Source: Dioscorea cayenensis subsp. rotundata
Taxonomy: Eukaryota; Streptophyta; Magnoliopsida; Dioscoreales; Dioscoreaceae
Direction of reading: 5' to 3'
Assembly: GCF_009730915.1 (NCBI RefSeq)
Contig: NC_052482.1
Coordinates: forward strand, 4,489,766 to 4,553,765
DNA: 64,000 bases
This document shows, piece by piece, positions 23,079 through 32,856 of this stretch (position 1 is the stretch's first letter; each line of letters opens with the position of its first letter). The translations under genes and the position numbers were made by a program. Under the pieces are notes generated by a model. The model searched no databases and was not told where the DNA came from. It was given only the letters and a program-made list of their open reading frames with translations.

Positions 23079-23459
23079 TCCACACGGTGCGTGTGGAATT
23101 TACTGCGCCGATGATAGTTCACGGGCGTGAGAAACGCATGGCCGGTATCAACAATCTAAAAAAATACACATCAATAATATCTCTAACTTCGTTCTAAAGC
23201 GTAAATCATTGTTCCAATTAAAGAAACGAAGCATTGTCGACTAGATTAATCAATAGAAATCATGAATTGACGAAGAAGATAAAGAAAATGAAGTTACCGA
23301 CGAGGAGAAATGATAAAAATAGAGAGTCGGGCCGGAAAAACTTGCTAAAAATCCCACCAAAGCTGCGCAATGGACTCGGGAGAATGTTGTGAGAGTGCTT
23401 TCGAGGTAAACGGAGTCATGAAGAAGGATAGAAATCATCCCCATTTTAAACAGAACTCG

Positions 23460-24080
23460 CGACTTTGACGTTCTGTGCATCCACACGGGCGTGTGGAAAT
23501 TCCCCACGCCCGTGTTCCTTACTTCAAAGCTCCACAGGGGCATATGCACGCCCCTATGCGCTCTCGGGAAAAACTCTCACAGACTTAGACTGATCTCACA
23601 CGGGCGTGCGGAAAATACCCACGCCCGTGCGCTAGACCCTACGGGGGAAGGCCTGCGCCCAGTGGCTTCCACAGTCATCCGAGAAAAAAATATCAAGTTG
23701 CCCACACGCCCGTGCGGAATTTCCACACCGGCGTGGGCATTCACTGTCTGTAACTCACGAGGGCGGCCCTGCGCCCCTATGTTTTCTCGGGATGGAGGGG
23801 CAACCTGCAGAGTTTCCGCAGCGCATGCAGTACCCAAGCCCCTGCGTGGTTCACAAGGTCGCCCACAGGGGCGATTCCATGCCCTTGTGTATTCTCGAGA
23901 AAATCCGCCCAACTCTGCAGGAAATCACACCCCCGTGCGGAAGTACCCGCAGGGCGTGCATCGATCGCATGGTCGTCCACGAGGCGGCCGCGCGCCCTGT
24001 GCCTTCTCTGGATGAGTTCGCAGTACACATCCACGGGCGTGTGGCAATTCCACACGCCCGTGTGTTTTCTCTGGATGACT
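23460..24080. repeat. About 110-bp higher-order array of GC-rich palindromes in R1
   Basis: Units begin with a near-palindrome such as CACACGGGCGTGTGG or CACACGCCCGTGCGG followed by TTCC and CACGCCCGTG, at about 23482, 23598, 23703, 23926 and 24031, with a decayed unit near 23815. Between them lies a second palindrome type (CACAGGGGC / GCCCCTGTG) and a TTCTCTGGATGA or TTCTCGGGA spacer. It is GC-rich against an AT-rich background, sits between gag-pro and ORF2, and recurs in the related element at 59570-60185 and, as single units, in the R1 LTRs. Confidence 0.85.
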
Positions 24081-24344
24081 TAGAAAAACCTGCAGGCTCT
24101 GCATAACTAATCTGAACATGTTTACACACTCAGAGCCTGCCGTATTGTGCAGGATATACCAGATAAAAACACAAAATAGAACTCAAATGACCAAACTTCG
24201 TCAATTCTCAACAAAAAAATATAAAGAATTCTTTTAAAAACCCACAATAGGATCACAGCACAAGCACTCAAAAATTGAAACACCAACACTTAACAATTTA
24301 TTCATGCAAACAAACTAAACTAAAAGGTACGAGAACAGTAAACA

Positions 24345-24373
24345 CTTGGGTTGCCTCCCAAGAAGCGCTTGTT
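24345..24373 (-). promoter_or_regulatory. Conserved post-gag hairpin, R1 copy
   Basis: The minus strand reads AAGCGCTT then CTTGGG, AGGCAA, CCCAAG: a 6-bp stem with a 6-nt loop starting about 35 nt after the gag-pro stop. It is conserved in R2 and in the 59-kb remnant. Confidence 0.7.
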
Positions 24374-24395
24374 TAACGTCACTAAGCTTGACGTA

Positions 24396-24410
24396 TCTTT
24401 CTTACCTCAC
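24396..24410 (-). promoter_or_regulatory. Splice-donor-like site overlapping the gag-pro stop of R1
   Basis: The minus strand reads CGTGAGGTAAGA: the TGA stop is followed by G then GTAAGA, a strong 5' splice consensus. The same arrangement is at 59238-59248, and a GATGTAAGTG variant is at the corresponding R2 site. Confidence 0.4.
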
Positions 24411-26821
24411 GGGGGTTCATGAATGAAGATTGCCCTCTTACCCATAACTTGAAAGCATGATGAGTAAAGTCTCCAACAGTCTTGGGGCGTTTTCGGTGGC
24501 GTCTTCGAGCCCTCTTCATTTTCCGGAGCACCTTCTTCAAAATTCCCGGGGTAGATGTTTCCTCTCCGGTCGAACAAACCCTCATACGGATCCGGGTTGA
24601 ACATTTCCTGTATATATTCATCAACAATTTCATCAGTAGTGTCTAGAAAATACAAAGTGCCATCAAAATCGAGAGAATGCCGCATGGCTTCAGCAAGGCG
24701 ATAAGTGAGTTTATTGTCTCCGACTCTCAATGTGAGCTCTCCGCCGTCCATGTCAATCAATGCTTTGGAAGTCCGCAAGAACGGTCTCCCAAGTATCAAG
24801 GGTACATCTGCATCCTCATCAACATCTGGCACTACAAAGTCAACCAGAAAAATATACTTGTCCACCTTGATAAGTACGTCTTCAATGATGCCTCTCGGAT
24901 GTCGTACCATTCGGTCCGCCAATTGTAAAGTCATCCGAGTAGGTCTAGGCTCACCCAAACCTAGCTTTTGGAAGAAAGTATATGGCATGACGTTGATACT
25001 TGCCCCTGAATTCGCCAATGCCATTTCCTCACCTAAGTTGCCGATGTTATACAGAATAATGAAGCTTCCCGGGTCTTTCTTCTTGTTCGGCATGTTCTTT
25101 TGTAACACAGCCGAGCATGAAGCATCAAGCACTACTGAAGCACTCTCCTCCAATTTTCTCTTGTTGGTCAATAGATCTTTCAGGAACTTCGCATACTTAG
25201 GCATTTGAGCCAAAGCCTCAACAAAAGGAATGTTGATGTGGAGTTGCTTGAACAAACTCAGGAACTTCTTATACTGGTCATCCCCTTGGTCGTTCTTCAA
25301 TCTAGAGGGATAAAGGATTCTTGGCTTGAAAGATGGGGGTGCCACCTCTTTCTCTTTATTTGCTCCCTTCTCAACCTCGATGACCTCGGGTGCGTGTTCT
25401 TTCGGCTTCTCACATGGAAACCTCCCTTCCACCTCATGACCGCTTCTCAAAGCGATCGCCTTCACATGTTCTCTCGGGTTGGTTTCCGTGTTGCTTGGTA
25501 GCCTCACATGTGGCCTTTCGGAAAGAGATTTTGCAATTTGCCACACTTGATTTTCAAGGTTGTGCAAGGAGGCGGTGTGATTGCGAAGTGTAGCCTCGAC
25601 TGATTCAAACCTTGTATTTGCCGATTGAATAAATCTAGTCAATTGCTTCTTTAAATCCGTCATTCGGGTTTCCAAGCCTGAAATTCTGTTTTCCACTTGA
25701 GGGGCTTGTTGTTGTTGTTGGAACCCCGATGACCCCATGGTCTTTTGTGGTCCTTGATTACTCCATGAAAATTTGGGATGATTCTTCCAACCTGAATTGT
25801 AGGTGTTGCTGTATGGATTCCCTTGAGGTCTCATTCCATTACCTACAAAGTCGACATTCTCAACTGAAGAAACATCAAAAATGATAATTGGGCAATCAGA
25901 GGGAGCATGTCCTCCACCACAACCGGTGCAATTGGTCACGGCCGCCACTCTATTCGAAGCTATAAGATCTAGCTTCTTACTCAAACTCTCCACTTGGGCC
26001 GCCAATGAAGTTACCGCATCAATTTCATGGAGACCGGCCACCTTTTTCTTCTCTCTAGCGTTCCACTGGTAGCTATTTAACCCCATTTCCTCAATCAATT
26101 GATGAGCCTCATCGGGGGTCTTGCTACCTAAGGTACCTCCTGCCGCCGCATCCAAGAGTTGCCTTGTACTCGGGTTCAAACCATTGTAGAAGGTTTGAAC
26201 AATCATCCACTCCGGCAATCCGTGTTGCGGACACTTGCGCAGGAGTTCCTTGAACCTTTCCCATGTCTCAAATAGAGACTCCAATTCCAACTGCATAAAG
26301 GATGAGATCTCATTCCTAAGATTTGTTGATTTTCTGGGAGGGAAATAACGGGCTAGAAAAGCTTCTACCATCTCCTCCCATGTAGTGATTGATGCCCTAG
26401 GTAATGAGTGTAGCCACTGCTTTGCTTTCCCCTTTAAGGAAAATGGGAAGGCTCTCAATTTGATGGCATCATCCGTCACACCATTTATCTTCAGCATGTC
26501 ACACACATCAAGAAAGCTCTCTATGTGACTATTTGGATCCTCATCAACCAAACCGTTGAATTGTGCGGACTGCTGCAGCATATGGATGAATGCCGGCTTT
26601 AGCTCGAAATTCTGAGCTGTAATTGGGGGACGCACAATACTCGATTGTGTCCCCAACACTGAAGGTCTGGCATAATCGGATAATGTCCGTTGTTGCTCAT
26701 TTTGTTCTGCCATGTTGTCAGATCCTTCTACTTCTAAATCAGCTGAATTAGGCTGTTCTTGTATAGGTTCTTTCCCTTTACTTCGAAGTGTACGTTCAAG
26801 CTCAAGTTCTCCTTCAATCAA
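24407..26821 (-). pseudogene. R1 gag-protease polyprotein (804 codons, no pol)
   Basis: Gag core at about residues 70-250 (QWLHSLPRASITTWEEMVEA, RNEISSFMQLELE, RCPQ-type block, FYNGLNPSTRQLLDAAAGG) as in Athila-type Retrotrans_gag proteins. A zinc knuckle of the form CX2CX3HX4C is at residues 298-310, and a coiled-coil-like segment at about 370-430. The protease-like region at about 600-700 has ANSGASINVMPY and LILGRPFLRTSKA. Two defects: the retropepsin catalytic Asp of the DSG motif is Asn604 (codon at 25010-25012), and the conserved ATG at 26845 is followed by a stop at codon 3 (26837-26839), so the long frame begins at a TTG; the next in-frame Met is near 26713. The gene ends directly after the protease region. 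Gag packages the RNA; this copy probably cannot process itself. Confidence 0.9.
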
Positions 26822-26972
26822 TATTGATGGATTCCCTCAAGTCATAACCTAGAGCTGCACTAAAAGTAAAGAAAAAGAAAATCAGAATGATGATAGAATA
26901 AGAAGATATGAAATAGAATGTGTAGTGGAATAGCTAAGAAAACAAAGTGCAAAGTATCTCTAAACGCCTAGC

Positions 26973-26990
26973 TCCCCGGCAACGGCGCCA
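26973..26990 (-). promoter_or_regulatory. R1 primer-binding site, tRNA-Asp
   Basis: The minus strand reads TGGCGCCGTTGCCGGGGA, complementary to the 3' end of plant tRNA-Asp, 6 nt inside the 5' LTR. tRNA-Asp priming is typical of Athila-type elements. Confidence 0.9.
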
Positions 26991-26996
26991 AAAACT

Positions 26997-28862
26997 TGAC
27001 AAGTTCCCCTTGCTTATATCCCACAAGTGCACGGGCTTGTCGAAGTAATAATCCCGGGTGAGCGGGGTCGAATCCACAGGGAGTAGGGAGTGAAAATACT
27101 TAATTTGATTCTTAGCTATGTGGAAGATCAATTGTGATAGGTGTGAAATTGATTCAATTCTCAACAATAAAATCAACAAGTGAAAGAGCAAAAGTAAGAA
27201 GAGGGTAAGGCAATCGATAAAGATGGGGTACTCGGATAATGCTTCACCTAGGATAATCGCTTCAAGTGCAAGAACTCTCTATTATGATTCCTAATCAATG
27301 CAATGGTGAGTCGTGGAAATCCTTACATACATAGTCCCAAATCTAAGGTCAACTATGCCTAACTCTATACATGTCCCGGAGGAGAAATCGAACAATCTCA
27401 ACACCTCGCACTCGTATAGAGTTGCAATGAACTCTAGGGATTCCAAGTGATAAATCTCTTCCTAAATATAGACCTAACCCTTTGGTCCAGGCGGAAGGTC
27501 CCTAGCCACAATTAAGCCCTAGATACTAAGATCCTCTCAACGCTTCACTCCATTGCACGCGCAACTAGGCCCCAGCGGAGGTTCATCCCTTAGACTACTC
27601 ACTCTATTATGGCCACAAAGAACTCAAGGAACGGAGGTAGAATCTATCACGCCGGAGGGGAAAGGGGACGCTCCTGTACCTCTCGACTCACCCTCTCAAC
27701 CCTCTCTAACCTAGCTTTGTCTAACGCTCGTGGTGTGTCACTCACTCACAAGGTTACCAACAAGAACTCTCAACCCTAGTGTCACTCTAGGGAAATGTTC
27801 ATACAATCAAGCATTCAAAGTTGGAACTCACAATAAACATCAATTTATTGAAAGCATAATAAAGAAGTTCAATGAAACGAATACATCCTAGGGTTCACAA
27901 TCATCCAAGTACCCACTAGGGGTTTAGCTCTCCATGGATCTTAATACAATCAAAGAAATCGAATGTAAAAGCAATGAATCCATAAAGAAACCCCCTCGAT
28001 GGTCGTGTCAATGGTCTTTTGGAGAGTCCTCTACACGTCGTCCAAAGATTCCTTCGTCGGGTATAGGATACGCCTCAATCGAAGCTCCCCTACCAACCTT
28101 CTTCCTAATGGAATCATAATGTCAGAGCTGTAGAACTTCTCCAAAACCTTGGCCAATACCCCTCGAAACCTTAGCCGAAGTCCTCTCACAAGTTGGGGAA
28201 AAGATCGAGAAAAGAATACCAAAATTGGGGCTGAAATCGGCTTTAAATAGGGTCCGAATCGGGCGACTGCACGGGCTTGTATGATGTCACACGCCCCTGT
28301 GGAATTTCCACACGGGCGTGGATAATTTCCACGCGCCCGTGTGGATTCTCTGTTTCTCTGATTTCTCGTCCGGGCTGCTACAGTACTTGCTATAGTGTTT
28401 TGCTACATTAACCTGCTACAGTACTATGCCGGAAATACTCCCGAATTCCATACTTTCATTGGGGTAACGCAGACCGGCACATGTTTATGTCGTGAATCAC
28501 TTGCCTCTTCATTGATGTGCACGTTGGTGGATCTCTTGTTCTTATATGCATAAATCAGAATGTTCGAGTGTGACTGCCTTTGTGCCCCTCCAAATGAATG
28601 TGCTCACTCGAATACGAGGAGGTTGGCACACACTCTAGCATCTCACACCTGAGCTATGTCTTTGAGTTTGAACCTTAGCAAGATCTCCTCCAAAATAGGT
28701 GCATTATGATCCACATTGGCCTATTTCCTTCATACTCGGCCTCACAACCCTACCTAAATAAAATTAATATAAAAACACACATATTATTGTAAAAACCTGA
28801 GAAAAGTAATGCTCAACATAAGGAATGAACTCTTCGCATTCATATCGCACAAGCACTTATCA
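26997..28862 (-). repeat. R1 5' LTR (1866 bp)
   Basis: Minus strand TGATAAGTGCTTG...CTTGTCA. U3 holds a TGTAGCA cluster (about 28375-28430), then CACGGGCG-type palindromes (about 28285-28345), then a TATTTAAAG TATA-like box (about 28232-28240). It directly abuts the solo LTR body (28863 onward), which looks like a tandem LTR but is an insertion boundary. Confidence 0.92.
28232..28240 (-). promoter_or_regulatory. TATA-like box of the R1 5' LTR
   Basis: TATTTAAAG on the minus strand, just downstream of the palindromes. The corresponding stretch is retained in the other R1-family LTRs (about 8944, 30085 and 61145) but deleted in the R1 3' LTR. Confidence 0.55.
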
Positions 28863-30703
28863 ATCCCGCAAGTGCACGGGTTTGTCGAAGTAATAATCCC
28901 GGGTGAGCGGGTATCGAATCCATAGGGAATAGAGGATAGAAACACTTAATTTGATTCTTAGGTATGTGGAAGATTAATTGTGATAGGTGCGAAATTGATT
29001 TAATTCTCAACAATAAAATCAACAAGTGAAAGAGCAAAAGTAAGAAGAGGGTAAGGCAATCGATAAAGATGGGGTACTCGGATAATGCTTCACCTAGGAT
29101 AATCGCTTCAAGTGCAAGAACTCTCTATTATGATTCCTAATCAATGCAATGGTGAGTCATGGAAATCCTTACATACATAGTCCCAAATCTAAGGTCAACT
29201 ATGCCTAACTCTATACATGTCCCGGAGGAGAAATCGAACAATCTCAACACCTCGCACTCGCATAGAGTTGCAATGAACTCTAGGGATTCCAACTGATAAA
29301 TCTCTTTCTAAATATAGACCTAACCCTTTCGTCCAGGCGGAAGGTCCCTAGCCACAATTAAGCCCTAGATACTAAGATCACCTCAACGCTTCACTCCATT
29401 GCACGCGCAACTAGGCCCCAGCGGAGGTTCATCCCTTAGACCATTCACTCTATTATGGCCGCAAAGAACTCGAGGAACAGAGGTAGAATCTATCACGTCG
29501 GAGGGGAAAGGGAACACTCCTGTACCTTTCGACTCACCCTCTCAACCCTCTCCAACCTAGCTTTGTCTAACGCTCGTGGTGTGTCACTCACTCACAAGGT
29601 TACCAACAAGAACTCTCAACCCTAGTGTCACTCTAGGGGAAATGTTCATACAATCAAGCATTCAAGTTTGGAACTCACAATAAACATCAATTATTTGAAA
29701 GCATAATAAAGAAGTTCAATGAAACGAATACATCCTAGGGTTCACAATCATCCAAGTACCCACTAGGGGTTTAGCTTTCCATGGAGCTAAGTACAATCAA
29801 AGAAATAGAATGTAAAAGCAATGAATCCATAAAGAAACCCCTCGATGGTCGTGGTCGATGGTCTTGTGGAAAGTCCTCTACTGTCAGTCCAAGGATTCCC
29901 TCATCCGGTATAGGATACGCCTACGTGAAGCTCCCCTACCAACCTTCTTCCCTAAGGAATGACGATGTCGAGCCAGTAGAACCTCTCCAAAACCTGGCCA
30001 ATAATCCCTCAAAACCCTAGCCGAAGCCCTCTCGCAAGTTGGGGAAAAGATGGAGAAAAGAATACCAAAATCGGGGCTGAATCGGCTTTAAATAGGGCTG
30101 GAATCGGGCGACTACACGGGCGTGGATGCTCCACGCACCCGTGCGAAATTTCCACACGGGCGTGGATAATTTCCACACGCCCGTGTGGATTCTCTATTTC
30201 TCTGGTTTCTCGGCCGGCTGTGAACAGTGCTGCAGTAGTACATGCTACAGTGCTCTGCTATAGTATTCGGACTGAATAGCTTCCCAATTCCATACTTTCA
30301 TTGGGGTAACGCAAATGGGCACACATTCACGTCGTGGATCACTTGCTTCTTCAATGGTGTACACGTTGGTGGAGCTCTTGTTCTATGTGCATAAGTCAAA
30401 ATGCTCGAATGTGACTGCCTTTGTGCCCCTCCAAATGGATGTGTCCACTCGAATACGAGGAGGTTGGCACACACTCTAGCATCTCACACCGGACCTATGT
30501 CTTCGCGTTTGAACCTTAGCAAGATTTCCTCCAAAATAGGTGCATTATGATCCACATTGGCCTATTTCCTTCATACTCGACCTCACAACCCTTCCTGCAT
30601 AAAAGTAACATAAAAACACACATATTAGTGTATAAACCCAAGAAACGTAATGCTCAACATAAGGAATGAACGCTTCGCATTCATATCACACAAGCACTTA
30701 TCA
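28863..30703 (-). repeat. Body of the interrupted R1-family solo LTR
   Basis: The main part of the solo LTR described at 18512-30703. Its outer end at 30703 adjoins R2's protease gene and its inner end carries the ATCCC duplication. It contains the palindrome GGGCGTGG/CCACACGCCC (30115-30190) and a TGTAGCA-type cluster (30220-30260). Confidence 0.9.
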
Positions 30704-32701
30704 GTCTAAGTTCATCAAGATCAAGCTTCACATACATGGTATAGGGCATAACAGTAATGCTTTCCCCCGAGTCCGCCAGTGTATTTTCTTGAACTCCACC
30801 CTCAAGTACACATGGAATTATGAAGCTTCCCAGATCTTTCAATTTTTGTGGGAGCTTCTTCTCCAAAATGGCCAAGCAATTTTTCATGAGTGCAACTGTA
30901 TCCTCTTCTTCCAATTTTTTCTTGTTTGTTAGCAATTATTTTAAAAACTTGGCATACTTGGGTATTTGAGTTAAAGCTTCCACTATCAGGATGTTTATGT
31001 GAAGTTGCTTGAAGATGTTGATGAATTTCCTGAATTGAACATCTTCCTTATCTTGCTTCATTCTGGACAGATAGGGAATTGGAGGTTTGTATTCAGACGG
31101 CTTTGATGAACTCTTTGGTGGAGTTTCCTTATTTTCATCTTGCTTGCTCTTTTCAATATCTTTCTCCATTATGTTAGGGTCTTCCACTTTGGTTACCCTT
31201 GTTTCCTTGACACTTGGGTCAACTCCGACCCTTGTCTCAACTTGTTTCCCACTTCTAAGGGTAATGGCCTTCAAGTGCTCTCTTGGGTTCTCCTCAGTGT
31301 TGCTAGGAAGACTGCCTGAAGGTCGTTCAGAATTTGCTTTAGCAAGCTGCCCCACTTGATACTCAAGGGATTGTACAGAAAGCTTGAAGGTTCCACAAAA
31401 TGGAGCCTATCTCATTGAACTGTCTAACTTGTTGAGCAAGCTGAGCATTCACCTTGCTGAACTGAGTGTCCATACTGCTGGTTATGCTATTAAACCTTGA
31501 TTTAGTGTTAATCATGAACTTGGCGAGTACATATTCAGTAGTGAATCTCTTCTCCAATATTGGTTGTTGCATTTGGGAACCTTGTGGAGGTGCTGCAGCT
31601 TTTTATTGTTGCCCCTGATTCCATGAAATGTTCGGGTGGTATTTCCACCCCGGATTATAAGTTGAGCTGTAAGGATTCCCTTGTGGCCTTTGCCCCCCAA
31701 TATAATCAACATTCTCAATTGGGGCGATGAAGGAGCTAGCAATAAGACATTGGGAAAATCCATGCCCTCCACCACAAGTGCTACAACTCAACACTGACTC
31801 TGACTTCGAGCTACTACCCATGAGCATGTCTAGCTTTCAAGACAACACATTAACCTTTGCGTCAAGAGCATCATTAGCATTGACTTCATAAATTCCAGCC
31901 CCTTTTTGTGGTGCACCTCTTGAGGACCAATGAGATTCATTGCTTGCCATTGATTCGAGGAGTTGCTCAGCTTCGTTGGGGTATTTGTTACTAAGAGATC
32001 CACCCGTTGTGGCATTAATTAATTGACGAGTTTCATAGTTCAACCCGTTGTAGATGATTTGAACCCGCATCCAAGAAGCAAAGCCATGATGGGGGCATCT
32101 TCGAAGAAGGTCTTTGAATCTATCATATGCTTTAAATAATGTCTCTGACTCTCCTTGTTTAAAGGCCCAAATTTCTTACCTTAGCTTCGCCGCCTTGCTA
32201 GGAGGAAAATACCTTCCCAAAAATTTTTCAACCATATCTTTCCATGTTTTGATCGATCCTGGTGGTAAGGATGTGAGCCACCGGTATGCTCCATCTCTCA
32301 AACTGAAAGGGAATAGTCGTAGCCGGATCACATTGTCTATTACCCCGTTTATCTTGAAAGTGGAACAGATTTGAAGGAAGCGGAAAAGATGATCATGGGC
32401 ATCTTCATTTGCAAGACCATTAAATTGGACTAAATTTTGGACCATGCCGATGGTGCTTGCCTTGATCTCAAAATTATTTGTGCGATGGATAGCGCTTGCA
32501 CACTAAATTCTTCGTCTGTGAATTGCGGCCTTTCATTTTTGGATAAATACGTCTTTCTTCGGCCATGATTACAGATTCTGTGTCCTCAATTTCAATATTT
32601 CTTTCACTAGTGCTTTCACCCACTTCTCTAAGTCTTCTGTGCAAGGTCCCTTCAATCTCTTTGTCAGGTGCAACTAGATTTGATGGATTTGCTCGTGTCA
32701 T
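30704..32701 (-). pseudogene. R2 gag and N-terminal protease half, multiply frameshifted
   Basis: Starts MTRANPSNLVAP at 32701, the usual Athila-type N-terminus. The gag core follows in fragments: FSLRDGAYRWLTSLPPGS at about 32310-32240, IYNGLNYETRQLINATTGG at about 32060-31990, a zinc knuckle CSTCGGGH at about 31785-31760, then SNTEENPREHLKAITLRSG at about 31310-31250. The catalytic segment ADSGESITVMPY near 30770 retains the Asp. At least five frame changes or stops separate these pieces. The frame is cut at 30704 by the solo LTR and resumes at 18511. Confidence 0.88.
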
Positions 32702-32832
32702 GCACTGTACCTTGCAAAGTCAAAAAAGATAAAGGAAGTTAAGCTCAAAAAGAAGTTGGATATAAGAAAAGAAGAAATAAAAGAAAAATGGTTAGAGCAA
32801 TAAGCTAGAAGTTACCTCGAATTCCTTAAGTG

Positions 32833-32850
32833 TCCCCTGTAACGGAGGCA
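32833..32850 (-). promoter_or_regulatory. R2 primer-binding site, degenerate tRNA-Asp type
   Basis: The minus strand reads TGCCTCCGTTACAGGGGA, about five mismatches from the R1 site, at the same 6-nt distance from the LTR. Probably a decayed tRNA-Asp site. Confidence 0.6.
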
Positions 32851-32856
32851 AAAACT

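Larger units (their letters stand above)
18538..28862 (-). mobile_element. R1: complete non-autonomous Athila-like gypsy element, 10.3 kb
   Basis: LTRs at 18538-20347 (3') and 26997-28862 (5'), TSD ATCCC at 18533-18537 and 28863-28867. An 18-nt tRNA-Asp primer site (26973-26990) and a polypurine tract at 20348 are present. Minus-strand order: gag-protease (26821-24407), conserved hairpin, palindrome array (23460-24080), ATHILA-type ORF (23031-22303 and beyond), non-coding tail. No reverse transcriptase, RNase H or integrase sequence fits anywhere, so mobilisation required a partner. LTRs differ by a few percent plus two deletions in the 3' copy. Confidence 0.92.
18512..30703 (-). mobile_element. 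Solo LTR of the R1 family inside R2, itself interrupted by R1
   Basis: The LTR body is 28863-30703, starting on the minus strand with TGATAAGTGCTTG at 30703. Its last 26 bp are 18512-18537, ending CTTGCCA. The split is explained by R1 insertion with target duplication ATCCC. Total about 1.86 kb, matching the R1 LTR. TSD GTCTA is at 18507-18511 and 30704-30708. It is more diverged from R1's LTRs than these are from each other. Confidence 0.88.

Noticed and set aside
23491..24129. Overlapping long frames on both strands in the palindrome array
   Set aside because: GC-rich palindromic DNA has few stop codons in any frame. The frames overlap on both strands and resemble no family.
24677..25593. 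Plus-strand frames up to 167 codons opposite R1 gag-pro
   Set aside because: Antisense shadows of the gag-pro frame.
26997..30703. Tandem LTRs as evidence for integration of a 2-LTR circle
   Set aside because: The missing tip of the second LTR is found at 18512-18537 and two clean 5-bp target duplications fit a nested insertion instead.
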